A DNA stretch of 64,000 bases from Peribacillus faecalis (lineage in GTDB: Bacteria; Bacillota; Bacilli; Bacillales; DSM-1321): positions 124,001 through 188,000 of the forward strand of contig NZ_JACXSI010000012.1 of the NCBI RefSeq assembly GCF_014712675.1. The letters are read 5' to 3'. A program made the position numbers and the translations under genes. Shown in pieces: positions 26,022 through 34,537 of the stretch (positions within the stretch are counted from its first letter, which is position 1; the number at the start of each line of letters is the position of its first letter). The notes below the pieces were generated by a model that saw only the letters and a program-made list of their open reading frames with translations, was not told the DNA's origin and did not search any database.

Positions 26022-26471
26022 TTAAGCCTCTACAATGCGTTTCATCGCTTTCATTTGTCCAAGATGCTCTGCTTCATGGTGCAGCATCAAGTCGTATAAA
26101 TCACCGACTGTATCAATGCCCTCTTTCGGGAATTTGAACGGAAGCGGATGAACAAAGCAGCTTTCCGGAAGTTCAGCTAAACGCCCTGCTTGCTCCTTCA
26201 AAGCTCCTGCAAGTGTTTCAATTGATGGTACATCGCCTTGCCAGTCAGCTGGCTTCGTGCCGAAACCGAAAAGAGCCGCATACTCTGCTGGTACATTGTC
26301 TGCGTTTTTTGGATAGCCGAACATAAAAGATTCTGCAGTCACTAGCAAATGTCCGATATGCCAATGAATATTATTGTTGAATCCCTTTGGCTGAACCTTT
26401 GCTGTTTCTTCATTTAAACCGTTTACAAAATCTAAAAGCATGCCGCGTGTTAATTGAAATTGTTTAGACAT
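26022..26471 (-). CDS. DinB-family protein
   Basis: 149 residues forming a four-helix bundle. Three metal-ligand His regions are seen: NNIHWHIGHLLVTAE (two candidates) and LMLHHEAEHLGQMKAM. DinB-like proteins resemble thiol-transferases using bacillithiol or mycothiol; the exact reaction is unknown. ATG with GGGGGAGAA upstream; single gene. Confidence 0.8.
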   Translation of the reverse strand: MSKQFQLTRGMLLDFVNGLNEETAKVQPKGFNNNIHWHIGHLLVTAESFMFGYPKNADNVPAEYAALFGFGTKPADWQGDVPSIETLAGALKEQAGRLAELPESCFVHPLPFKFPKEGIDTVGDLYDLMLHHEAEHLGQMKAMKRIVEA

Positions 26472-26650
26472 ATAATTCTCCCCCTATCATTTAACCAATA
26501 TTCGTCGGTTTGATTTAATAGTACAAAAAAAAATTCTTTCTGACTATTAATCCGTTTCTAATTAATTGAAAGCATGCTGTTTGCTTTATCTGACAGCCTT
26601 TCGATAAGATGAACTTACAGATTCATACGAATAAAGAAGGGGTGCATTCT

Positions 26651-27790
26651 ATGAACATCAAATCGATTGAACCGACTCCAAGTCCAAATACGATGAAAAT
26701 AAATTTAGACCAAGAAATGCCTGCTGGCAAGAGCAATAATTATAAGAAAGAACATGCCGAACAAGCACCGGCGCTTATTAAGGAGCTGCTGGAAATTGAC
26801 GGTGTAAAGGGCATTTATCACGTTGCTGATTTCCTCGCTGTCGAGAGAAATCCTAAGTACGATTGGAAAGATATTTTAATAGCTGTCCGACAAGCATTTG
26901 GCGAGGAATCCGCTGATGAACAACGACAAAATGTGATGCTGGAGACATATGGAGAGGTAGCCGTACAAGTCCAGCAATTTAAAGGAATACCTATGCAAAT
27001 TAAGTTGAATGACGGGCAAACGGAAAAACGATTTGCATTACCGGAGCAATTTATACAAGCATTGGCAAAAGCGCAAAAGCCTGATGATAATATAGTCATG
27101 CTACGTAAATGGGCTGATTATGGCTATCGCTATGGTGATATGGATGCAATCGGAAAAGAAGTGACCGATGAATTGACAGCTGCTTATCATACGGAAAGGT
27201 TAGATACACTTGTCACTGAAGCAGTAGCTGATGAAAAGTCTGCTAAAGTTTTAACGAGAAAGCCTCAGCAAAAGCTGACTGCCGACATGCTTACCGATGA
27301 AAGCTGGGAAAAACGTTATGCAGCGCTCGAACAAATGCCTGATCCTGAACTTGAGGACATTCCACTTCTTGAAAAGGCACTTGATGACAGCAAAGTTTCC
27401 ATCCGCCGACTGGCTGTTGTCTATTTAGGGATGATTAAAGACAAAGCCGTTTTGCCGGGGCTGTATAAAGGACTGAACGATGCAAGTCCGGCTGTGCGAC
27501 GGACGGCAGGCGATTGTTTGTCTGACCTTGGCTTTGAAGAAGCGATGAGTGAAATGGCAAAAGCACTTCAAGATAAAAATAAGCTCGTCCGCTGGCGTGC
27601 TGCGATGTTTCTATATGAAGTAGGAGATGAAAGTGCCCTTTCTGCCTTGAAGCAGGCAGAAAATGATCCGGAATTCGAAGTGGCTTTGCAAGTAAAAATG
27701 GCCATCGCCCGTATAGAAAACGGAGAAGAAGCACAAGGCTCCGTTTGGAAGCAAATGACGGAGGCAAGGTTGAATAACCCAAAAGCGTAG
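26651..27790 (+). CDS. Conserved virulence factor C-like protein (Nfu N-domain plus HEAT repeats)
   Basis: About 379 residues from the ATG at 26651, GAAGGGGTG upstream. The first 85 residues are an Nfu/NifU N-terminal domain (SIEPTPSPNTMKINLD, KGIYHVADFLAVER, DWKDILIAVRQAFG). Helical HEAT-like repeats fill the C-terminal half (RLAVVYLGMIKDKAVLPGL, DASPAVRRTAGDCLSDLG, KLVRWRAAMFLYEVGDESAL). The layout matches S. aureus CvfC-type proteins, whose molecular function is not known. It lacks the CxxC of true Nfu scaffolds. Confidence 0.8.
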   Translation: MNIKSIEPTPSPNTMKINLDQEMPAGKSNNYKKEHAEQAPALIKELLEIDGVKGIYHVADFLAVERNPKYDWKDILIAVRQAFGEESADEQRQNVMLETYGEVAVQVQQFKGIPMQIKLNDGQTEKRFALPEQFIQALAKAQKPDDNIVMLRKWADYGYRYGDMDAIGKEVTDELTAAYHTERLDTLVTEAVADEKSAKVLTRKPQQKLTADMLTDESWEKRYAALEQMPDPELEDIPLLEKALDDSKVSIRRLAVVYLGMIKDKAVLPGLYKGLNDASPAVRRTAGDCLSDLGFEEAMSEMAKALQDKNKLVRWRAAMFLYEVGDESALSALKQAENDPEFEVALQVKMAIARIENGEEAQGSVWKQMTEARLNNPKA

Positions 27791-27825
27791 GCGCAAGACG
27801 TCAATACAAAACTTATTAATACCAC

Positions 27826-27857
27826 AAAAAGAGCTGCAACTCTCTGCAGCTCTTTTT
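27826..27857. terminator. Bidirectional terminator
   Basis: Perfect stem AAAAAGAGCTGCA/TGCAGCTCTTTTT between converging genes. Confidence 0.88.
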
Positions 27858-27861
27858 GTGT

Positions 27862-28545
27862 TCACCCTGCCAGTTCATCAATTGTTTCTGGCTTATGTAT
27901 CGTCCATATTTTATTTTTACAGGATAGTATATCTTCTTCTTTTAGTTGCTTCAACACTTGACTTACTGTTTCGCGTGATGTCCCTGATAGGTAAGCAATT
28001 TCAGTAGTTGTAATAGGACACTCGATAATGATTTCATCTTTGCTGCCATAAACGCCTAAGTCCGACATTAAATATGTAAGCGTTTGTATAACACGTTGCT
28101 GAGCATTCGCAAGTTGTTGAACGCGGTTCTCATGTGTTTTAAGTATGTCAGAAAGAGAAGTTACAATCTTAATCAGCTGACTGCGGTTTTTCTTAATATG
28201 TTCTTCAAAAACTTTTGTAGGTAAATAAAATAATTCCAAATCAGTGACAGCCTCAGCTGAAAAGTGGTATGTCGAGTCAGTGAATAGCCCCCCGCACGGA
28301 AACGTTGTAAAAGATTTGACATAATCGCAATAAGTCATTTTTCCGCTTTGGTTAGTGCGTGTCAGTTTTACAAACCCTTTCAGCAAAAAATAAATGCGTT
28401 CACGCGGGTCATCTTCAATAAATAGAAATTGCCCCTTTTTATACGTTCTCCAATATACGGTTGATTTAAAGAGTTGTAGCTGATCGTTAGAAAGGTCAGA
28501 GAATAAATCGAACTTTTTTAAATCCTTAATAGAATATTGATTCAT
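27862..28545 (-). CDS. arcR: Crp/Fnr-family regulator of the arginine deiminase operon
   Basis: 227 residues. Cyclic-nucleotide-binding-like beta-roll (about 15-125), long helix, then a Crp helix-turn-helix (ITTTEIAYLSGTSRETVSQVLKQLKEEDIL). No N-terminal Cys cluster for an Fe-S centre, so it is ArcR-like and not a true Fnr. It follows arcC by about 217 bases, after a terminator-like hairpin, and its own AAGGAAGTG ribosome site precedes the ATG. ArcR activates the arc genes when oxygen is low and arginine is present. Confidence 0.87.
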   Translation of the reverse strand: MNQYSIKDLKKFDLFSDLSNDQLQLFKSTVYWRTYKKGQFLFIEDDPRERIYFLLKGFVKLTRTNQSGKMTYCDYVKSFTTFPCGGLFTDSTYHFSAEAVTDLELFYLPTKVFEEHIKKNRSQLIKIVTSLSDILKTHENRVQQLANAQQRVIQTLTYLMSDLGVYGSKDEIIIECPITTTEIAYLSGTSRETVSQVLKQLKEEDILSCKNKIWTIHKPETIDELAG

Positions 28546-28721
28546 ACTTACACTTCCTTGCTTAATTTTGAAGCAACTATCACTATTATAAAGTAATAAA
28601 ATTCAATAATGTATATACCTGAAAATGTATACAAATAAAATACAAATATAGTTCTAGTATACTTCACTAAAAAGCAAGTAGAGACAAAAATTCCACAGTA
28701 ATTGTCATGAATAAGTTAAAG

Positions 28722-28746
28722 AAGAGGCGCAAGTCTGCGCCCCTTC
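28722..28746 (-). terminator. Hairpin between arcC and arcR
   Basis: GGCGCA (28726-28731) and TGCGCC (28736-28741), followed on the minus strand by TCTTCTTT. A weak terminator that may let some transcription reach arcR. Confidence 0.5.
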
Positions 28747-28762
28747 CAAACAGTTATTTAAT

Positions 28763-29722
28763 TTAAGCTAAAACGGCCGATCCCTTTTTTGATACGATTG
28801 TACCAGCTTTTCCTTCAAGAGCTTCGAACGCTTTATCAAGAGAAGTAATGATTGTTTGGCGTTCTGGTTTACTGTTAGCGAAATTGATAGCTGCTTCAAC
28901 TTTTGGAAGCATGCTGCCCGGAGCGAAGTGGCCTTCTTTCACCATTTCTTCTAGCTCAGCAACAGATACTTCCTCTAGCTTGCGTTGATTTGGTTGGTTG
29001 TAGTTAATATATACATTATCAACGCCTGTTAAGATGATTAATGTATCAGCATCTACTAGTTCTGCTAGTTTTTGAGCAGCAAAGTCTTTGTCTATAACCG
29101 CTTCAATACCTTGCAGTTCCTCTTCTGTTTCAATAACCGGAATTCCGCCGCCGCCGACAGCAACAGTGATGATTCCTGCTTCTACTAAGCTATTGATAAC
29201 ATGATGTTCATGAATGCTTACTGGTTTTGGAGAAGCAACTACTCGTCTCCAGCCGCGACCTGCATCTTCTTTGAACACTGCGCCGCTTTCTGCCATTGCT
29301 TTTTTCGCTTCCTCTTCTGAATAGAAAGGACCGATTGGCTTTGTTGGATTTTCAAAAGCCGGATCGTTTTGGTCGACAACGACACGAGTCACAATTGTCG
29401 CAACATCTTTTTCAATGCCATGTCTTTTCAATGCTTTATCGATGGCATTTTCCATCCAGTAGCCGATCATGCCTTGGCTCATCGCTCCGCATGTATCAAG
29501 TGGCATTGCTGGATTTTTTTCACAATCTCCAGCTTTTTGCTGTAATAAGATATTTCCAACTTGTGGACCGTTGCCGTGAGCGATTACGATTTCCACATCA
29601 TTTTTAATAAAGCCAACTAATTGCTCCGCTGTACGATTTAATGCCTCTTGCTGTGCTTCTGCACTAGCATCTCCAGTTTGAATCGCATTACCGCCTAAAG
29701 CAATGACCACTTTTCTTTTCAT
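28763..29722 (-). CDS. arcC: Carbamate kinase
   Basis: 319 residues. Converts carbamoyl phosphate plus ADP to ATP, the energy-yielding step of arginine fermentation. Amino-acid kinase motifs: [55 protein letters not shown] and [17 protein letters not shown] before the ATG; 21 bases after arcD. Confidence 0.95.
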   Translation of the reverse strand: MKRKVVIALGGNAIQTGDASAEAQQEALNRTAEQLVGFIKNDVEIVIAHGNGPQVGNILLQQKAGDCEKNPAMPLDTCGAMSQGMIGYWMENAIDKALKRHGIEKDVATIVTRVVVDQNDPAFENPTKPIGPFYSEEEAKKAMAESGAVFKEDAGRGWRRVVASPKPVSIHEHHVINSLVEAGIITVAVGGGGIPVIETEEELQGIEAVIDKDFAAQKLAELVDADTLIILTGVDNVYINYNQPNQRKLEEVSVAELEEMVKEGHFAPGSMLPKVEAAINFANSKPERQTIITSLDKAFEALEGKAGTIVSKKGSAVLA

Positions 29723-29743
29723 AACTCTATTCCTCCATTAATA

Positions 29744-31159
29744 TTAAATTGTAATGCTTCCTGTAATTAGTTCAAATAGCGCATATACCGCTAATACGAC
29801 GAATACAATCGCCACAATAAGTTCTGGTTTTGTGAATATTTTTTTGTTTTCTTCTTTTTGAACAATACGGAAAACAATGATACCAGGTGCGAACAATAGC
29901 ATTGTTAGCAGCAAGTAGCTTAAACCGGCTGCAATAACAAGCCAAACACCATAAATACTCGCAATTAAACCAACAACAAGATTTTTCGTGCGATCTGCTT
30001 CTTTTGTTTGCAAACTATATTTAAATTGATAGAATGCTGAGAAAGCATATGGAATCAAAATCGCAGATGATGCCAATGAATACATAAATTGATATGCTTG
30101 ATCTGAAATGATGAAAGTTAAAATGAACAGCTGAATTAAGCCGTTTGTTAACCAAAGTGCATTAACTGGCGCTTTGTTGACATTTTCTTTCGCAAACCAT
30201 TTAGGGAAAATGCCGTCTTTTGCCGCAAGGAATGGAATTTCACTCGCAAGCAATGTCCAGCCAAGCCAAGCTCCTAATACAGAGATAATTAAACCAAAAT
30301 TGATCAGGACAGCTCCCCATTTACCAACAACAGATTCTAAAATGTAAGCCATAGATGGGTTGGGAAGATTAGCAACATCTGCTTGACTCATTACCCCAAT
30401 TGACAATAATGAAACCAGCATATAGATAATTAATGTCCCTACTAAACCTAAAATAGTAGCTCGTCCTACATCTTTACGGTTTTTCGCACGGCTTGAGAAA
30501 ACAACTGCCCCCTCAATACCGATGAATACCCATAATGTTACAAGCATAGTATTTTTAACTTGTGATCCAACTGCGCTCCAAGAGAATGAGCCTGCATCAC
30601 CCCAGTAGTTGCCGACAAAAGTATCAATATTAAATGCGAAAATTGCTACAATGATGAAGACAAGAACCGGTACTAGTTTTGCGATTGTCGTAACTAAGTT
30701 TAAAATTGCAGCTGAATGAACACCGCGTAAAATTAAAAAATGTACGCACCATAGTAGAATACTTGCACCAATAACAGATGCAATATTTTGACCGCCCTCA
30801 AATACAGGGAAAAAGTAACCGATTGATGAGAATAGTAATGTTGCATAAGCAACGTTTCCTAAAAATGCGGATACCCAATACCCCCATGCGCTGTTGAAGC
30901 CCATGAAATCTCCAAATCCGGCTCTGGCATAGCTGTATACGCCACCGTCCAAGTCAGGTCGTTTCATATTTAAGTTTTGGAAACAGAAGCCGAGGGATAT
31001 CATCCCGATTCCAGTGATGATCCAACCGATGATAATTGCGACTGCGCCGGCACCTGATGCCATATCACTCGCTAGATTGAAAATCCCTCCACCAATCATG
31101 GAGCCGACTACTAATGCCATTAATGAAAAAAGACCGAGTTTCTTATTACCGTCAGACAT
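29744..31159 (-). CDS. arcD: Arginine/ornithine antiporter
   Basis: 471 residues, about 12 membrane helices of the APC superfamily. N-terminal GSMIGGGIFNLASDMA (substrate-binding GxG bend) and GLFSLMALVVGS are characteristic of ArcD/BasS-type exchangers. It brings in arginine in exchange for ornithine. In the operon between argF and arcC; GAGGTG before the ATG. Confidence 0.92.
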   Translation of the reverse strand: MSDGNKKLGLFSLMALVVGSMIGGGIFNLASDMASGAGAVAIIIGWIITGIGMISLGFCFQNLNMKRPDLDGGVYSYARAGFGDFMGFNSAWGYWVSAFLGNVAYATLLFSSIGYFFPVFEGGQNIASVIGASILLWCVHFLILRGVHSAAILNLVTTIAKLVPVLVFIIVAIFAFNIDTFVGNYWGDAGSFSWSAVGSQVKNTMLVTLWVFIGIEGAVVFSSRAKNRKDVGRATILGLVGTLIIYMLVSLLSIGVMSQADVANLPNPSMAYILESVVGKWGAVLINFGLIISVLGAWLGWTLLASEIPFLAAKDGIFPKWFAKENVNKAPVNALWLTNGLIQLFILTFIISDQAYQFMYSLASSAILIPYAFSAFYQFKYSLQTKEADRTKNLVVGLIASIYGVWLVIAAGLSYLLLTMLLFAPGIIVFRIVQKEENKKIFTKPELIVAIVFVVLAVYALFELITGSITI

Positions 31160-31233
31160 GATTCTTACACCTCTTTTTATTTAGACAGGCAGTGCGGATA
31201 ATTCCGTAACTGCCTGTCATCATTATTTGTAAA

Positions 31234-32244
31234 TTATTGAATATCGCCTAAAGTTGCGGCCATTACCGCTTTAATTGTATGCATTCTGTTTTCAGCTTGA
31301 TCAAATACATGAGAATGGCGGCTGCGGAACACTTCGTCTGTTACTTCCATTTCTTTCAGACCGTGTTCTTTGTACATTTGCATACCATAAGCTGTTTCTG
31401 TGTCATGGAATGCTGGTAAGCAGTGTAAGAAAATTACATTTTCATTACCTGTTTTTTCGATCATTTCCATGTTTACTTGGTATGGAGTCAATAATTCAAT
31501 ACGTTCTGCGAATTTATCTTCTTCACCCATAGAAACCCAAACGTCAGTGTAAAGAACATCTGCGCCAGATACAGCTGCGTCAATGTCACTTGTAACAGTG
31601 ATGCGGCCGTTTGATTTTTTCGCGATATCTTTCGCTAAATCAACAATTTCTTGTTCTGGGAATAATGATTCAGGTGAGCAAATGCGCATATCCATTCCCA
31701 CTAAAGCACCAGCAACTAAGAAGCTGTTAGCCATGTTGTTGCGGCCGTCGCCGACATAAACGAATTTAACGCCTTTTAAATGGCCGATATGCTCTTTAAT
31801 TGTTAAGAAGTCCGCAAGCATTTGTGTTGGATGCCAAGCATCAGTTAAACCATTCCAAACAGGCACTCCTGAATGTTCTGCTAAGCTTTCAACTGTTTCT
31901 TGAGAGAATCCACGGAACTCGATACCGTCAAACATGCGGCCAAGTACTTTCGCAGTATCCTCAACAGATTCTTTTTTACCTAGTTGAATGTCATCTTTAC
32001 CTAGGTACTCAGGGTGTGCACCTAGATCGACGCTTGCAACAGTGAATGCACAGCGTGTGCGAGTGGATGGTTTTTCGAATAGAAGCGCGATGTTTTTACC
32101 TTCTAAATAGCGGTGTGGAATACCTTTTTTCTTTTTATCTTTAAGATCAGCTGCTAATTCGATGAAATATAAGAACTCTTCTTCTGTAAAATCTTTTTCT
32201 GCTAAAAAGCTGCGGCCTTTTAAATTTGGTTTAGTCATTAACAT
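31234..32244 (-). CDS. argF: Ornithine carbamoyltransferase, catabolic
   Basis: 336 residues. Carbamoyl-phosphate site [11 protein letters not shown], then [26 protein letters not shown], the ornithine-binding DVWVSMGEE loop and HCLPAF. In this context it splits citrulline to carbamoyl phosphate and ornithine, so arcB is an equally valid name. Start ATG at 32244 with AGGTGGG upstream; an ATG two codons later is possible. Confidence 0.94.
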   Translation of the reverse strand: MLMTKPNLKGRSFLAEKDFTEEEFLYFIELAADLKDKKKKGIPHRYLEGKNIALLFEKPSTRTRCAFTVASVDLGAHPEYLGKDDIQLGKKESVEDTAKVLGRMFDGIEFRGFSQETVESLAEHSGVPVWNGLTDAWHPTQMLADFLTIKEHIGHLKGVKFVYVGDGRNNMANSFLVAGALVGMDMRICSPESLFPEQEIVDLAKDIAKKSNGRITVTSDIDAAVSGADVLYTDVWVSMGEEDKFAERIELLTPYQVNMEMIEKTGNENVIFLHCLPAFHDTETAYGMQMYKEHGLKEMEVTDEVFRSRHSHVFDQAENRMHTIKAVMAATLGDIQ

Positions 32245-32416
32245 TGTTTATTGCCCACCTTATTGATTAATTTTTTTATTTCAAGAGATTCATAGTTAGT
32301 AGACGGACGCTATACTAAGGAACGGCAAGCAGGCTAGTCTCGTTAGCTCCTGTTAGTATTAAATCTGCCGCATAAGCCCTTTGATAGAGCCCGCCCTATT
32401 TCAAAAAGTTAGTTTA
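32245..32416 (-). other. arcA-argF spacer
   Basis: A 172-base gap, long for an operon. It holds G+C-richer sequence with short repeats (GTTAGTA, CCTGTTAG) but no clear terminator or promoter. It could carry an RNA-processing site that sets arcA apart from the later genes. Confidence 0.3.
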
Positions 32417-33649
32417 TTAAATATCTTCACGCACAATCGGCATGCTCATGCAGCGTGGGCCCCCACGACCGCGAGACAATTCCGAGCTTAAGACTTCGAT
32501 TACTTTCACACCATGACTGCGTAATAAGTCATTTGATACATAGTTGCGATCATATGTCACAACAACACCTGGTGCGATTGCTAATGTGTTAGATCCGTCA
32601 TTCCATTGTTCACGTGCTGAGATGATTTCATCGCCGCCGCCGCAAGGAATTAGTACTAACTCATCAAGTTTTAATGCTTCTTTAAGCGTTTTATGCAGAT
32701 CTCTGCTATGTGTAATATTTACATTTTCAGGATCAATGCCTCTTTCAAGCGTATATACATTCATGCTGCCATCAGCATCTTGAATACCTGGGTGAATTGT
32801 AAATTTGTTATAGTCGATCATTGTGAATACTGTATCCAAGTGCATGAATGCACGGCATCTAGGAATTTCGATTGCCAATACTTTTTTGATTTTATCTTGT
32901 TTAGCAAATAAGTTTTTCGCTAAACGTTCGATTGCTTTCGCAGATGTACGTTCAGATACACCGATTGCAATGACTTCTTCGCTTAGGACTAACTCGTCGC
33001 CGCCCTCGATTGGGAAATCATAGTTACGGTCTAACCATACCGGCACATCTTTTCCTGCAAAGCGAGGATGATGTTTAATGATATATTCCATGAATAAGGA
33101 TTCACGTTGACGTGCCGGCTGACGCATTTTATTAATAGTCAAGCCGTTACCCATAGAAGCTGCCGGGTCACGAGTGAAGTAAAGGTTTGGCATCGGATCC
33201 ATATAGAATGGATAATGATCTTCCATCATCTCATATAGATGTGTTTTCTTTTTCGCTTCAATTTCATTTTTGCGAACGCCCGCCATCACTTTTTCAATTA
33301 ATTCAATACCTTCAAAAGTAAGCAGATATTCTTTTAATAGCTTAGCAGAACCATTAACATGTGCTTTTGATTCAACTAAGATTCTTTCAACAAATTCAGT
33401 GCGCAATTCCTCAGTATGTAAAGCTTCGTTTGCCAGGTCATCTAGGTACAGTACCTCAACGCCTTGATCGCGAAGCGTTTGAGCAAAGAAGTCATGTTCT
33501 TTTTGAATAACATTCAAATAAGGAATGTCATCAAATAACAGTTGAGGTAAATATTCTGGTGTTAGATTTTCAAGCTCTTTACCAGGACGTTTCAGTAAAA
33601 CAGTTTTTAGTTTACCAATTTCTGATGTTACATGAATTGGGTTGTTCAT
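32417..33649 (-). CDS. arcA: Arginine deiminase
   Basis: 410 residues. Hydrolyses arginine to citrulline and ammonia. Motifs: [48 protein letters not shown] and the catalytic Cys in [12 protein letters not shown] near the C-terminus. First gene of the operon; AAGGAGGAAAC before the ATG. With argF, arcD, arcC and arcR it makes a complete pathway. Confidence 0.96.
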   Translation of the reverse strand: MNNPIHVTSEIGKLKTVLLKRPGKELENLTPEYLPQLLFDDIPYLNVIQKEHDFFAQTLRDQGVEVLYLDDLANEALHTEELRTEFVERILVESKAHVNGSAKLLKEYLLTFEGIELIEKVMAGVRKNEIEAKKKTHLYEMMEDHYPFYMDPMPNLYFTRDPAASMGNGLTINKMRQPARQRESLFMEYIIKHHPRFAGKDVPVWLDRNYDFPIEGGDELVLSEEVIAIGVSERTSAKAIERLAKNLFAKQDKIKKVLAIEIPRCRAFMHLDTVFTMIDYNKFTIHPGIQDADGSMNVYTLERGIDPENVNITHSRDLHKTLKEALKLDELVLIPCGGGDEIISAREQWNDGSNTLAIAPGVVVTYDRNYVSNDLLRSHGVKVIEVLSSELSRGRGGPRCMSMPIVREDI

Positions 33650-33780
33650 CAGATGTTTCCTCCTTGACTAGCTGAATTGTTCTTACAAGCTAATAATAAG
33701 TTATTTCGGAATAGTAAACTGTGGTTAATCCAACAAAGAAAACGTTAAATATTTGACGTAAAACTTAATAGAGTATACAG
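33650..33780 (-). promoter_or_regulatory. arcA upstream region with palindrome
   Basis: An 18-base near-perfect palindrome, ACGTTAAAT (33742-33750) with ATTTGACGT (33751-33759), lies about 95 bases before arcA. A minus-strand TATACT (near 33773-33778) and TTTACA motifs lie further upstream. The site could bind ArcR or ArgR; its sequence is not a textbook TGTGA-type Crp site. Confidence 0.45.
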
Positions 33781-33918
33781 TTTTTTGTAAACATATACTT
33801 TTGTAAAAGTGGGCAAAATAGAGAAACTCAGGTAAGAAAGCGTTTTCTTGACAGGACGTACTCATCCCTCAAGTTAAATTCTTGCATTTTACTGCATACA
33901 GAATGCATAAAATAGCAT

Positions 33919-33951
33919 AAAAAAAAGTTAGCCATTTGCTAACTTTTTTTT
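33919..33951. terminator. Terminator overlapping the end of argR
   Basis: Run of A, GTTAGC (33927-33932), five-base loop, GCTAAC (33938-33943), run of T. The argR stop codon (33939-33941) is inside the hairpin arm. Confidence 0.85.
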
Positions 33952-34397
33952 ATTAACCGATTATAAAGGGTTTCTGTATCCTGTTCAGTGCGGGTGATAA
34001 TTAGGCATGTGTCATTGCCACATACGCAGCCCATCATCTCTTCCCATTGCATTTCATCTAACAAAGCGCCTATCACATGGGCATTGCCTGGTATTGTACG
34101 GATGACTAAAAGATGATCGACGCAATCGATTTTCTCTACTACTTCTTGAATTTTCCGAAGTAATTTTTGATATTGAGCATCGACATTTTTATTCGTAATA
34201 AAAGCATATTTTAAAGTCCCATTCTTTGTTGGAACCTTAGCCAAATTTAACTCCTTAATATCCCGTGAGATTGTTGCCTGTGTGACCTCCATACCATTCG
34301 CATTCAACAATTCCACCAACTGTTCCTGCTTTTCAACCTCATGCTCTTCGATAATTTTTCTTAAAAAGAAGTGTCTGCGATCTTTATTCAGCTTCAT
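33939..34397 (-). CDS. argR: Arginine repressor
   Basis: 152 residues. N-terminal winged helix (RHFFLRKIIEEHEVEKQEQLVELL, MEVTQATISRDIKELNL) and C-terminal arginine-binding domain (HLLVIRTIPGNAHVIGALLD, GCVCGNDTCLIITRTEQDTE). Standard length. As AhrC/ArgR it represses arginine synthesis and activates catabolism with arginine as co-effector. AAGGAG before the ATG. It sits upstream of arcA but ends in its own terminator. Confidence 0.94.
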   Translation of the reverse strand: MKLNKDRRHFFLRKIIEEHEVEKQEQLVELLNANGMEVTQATISRDIKELNLAKVPTKNGTLKYAFITNKNVDAQYQKLLRKIQEVVEKIDCVDHLLVIRTIPGNAHVIGALLDEMQWEEMMGCVCGNDTCLIITRTEQDTETLYNRLIKKS

Positions 34398-34505
34398 AAA
34401 AATGCTCCTTCATATATGTATAATATTATAGTAATATAATTAAAACTTATTTTCACTCTTTTTAATATTGTTGGCGAAGGAGGATTGGCATGTGACAAAA
34501 GCAAA

Positions 34506-34533
34506 AAAGCTGTGACGACAACATCACAGCTTT
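34506..34533 (-). terminator. Terminator of the Ca-ATPase gene
   Basis: AAAGCTGTGA/TCACAGCTTT with an eight-base loop, just past the minus-strand stop. Confidence 0.8.
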
Positions 34534-34537
34534 CTTC

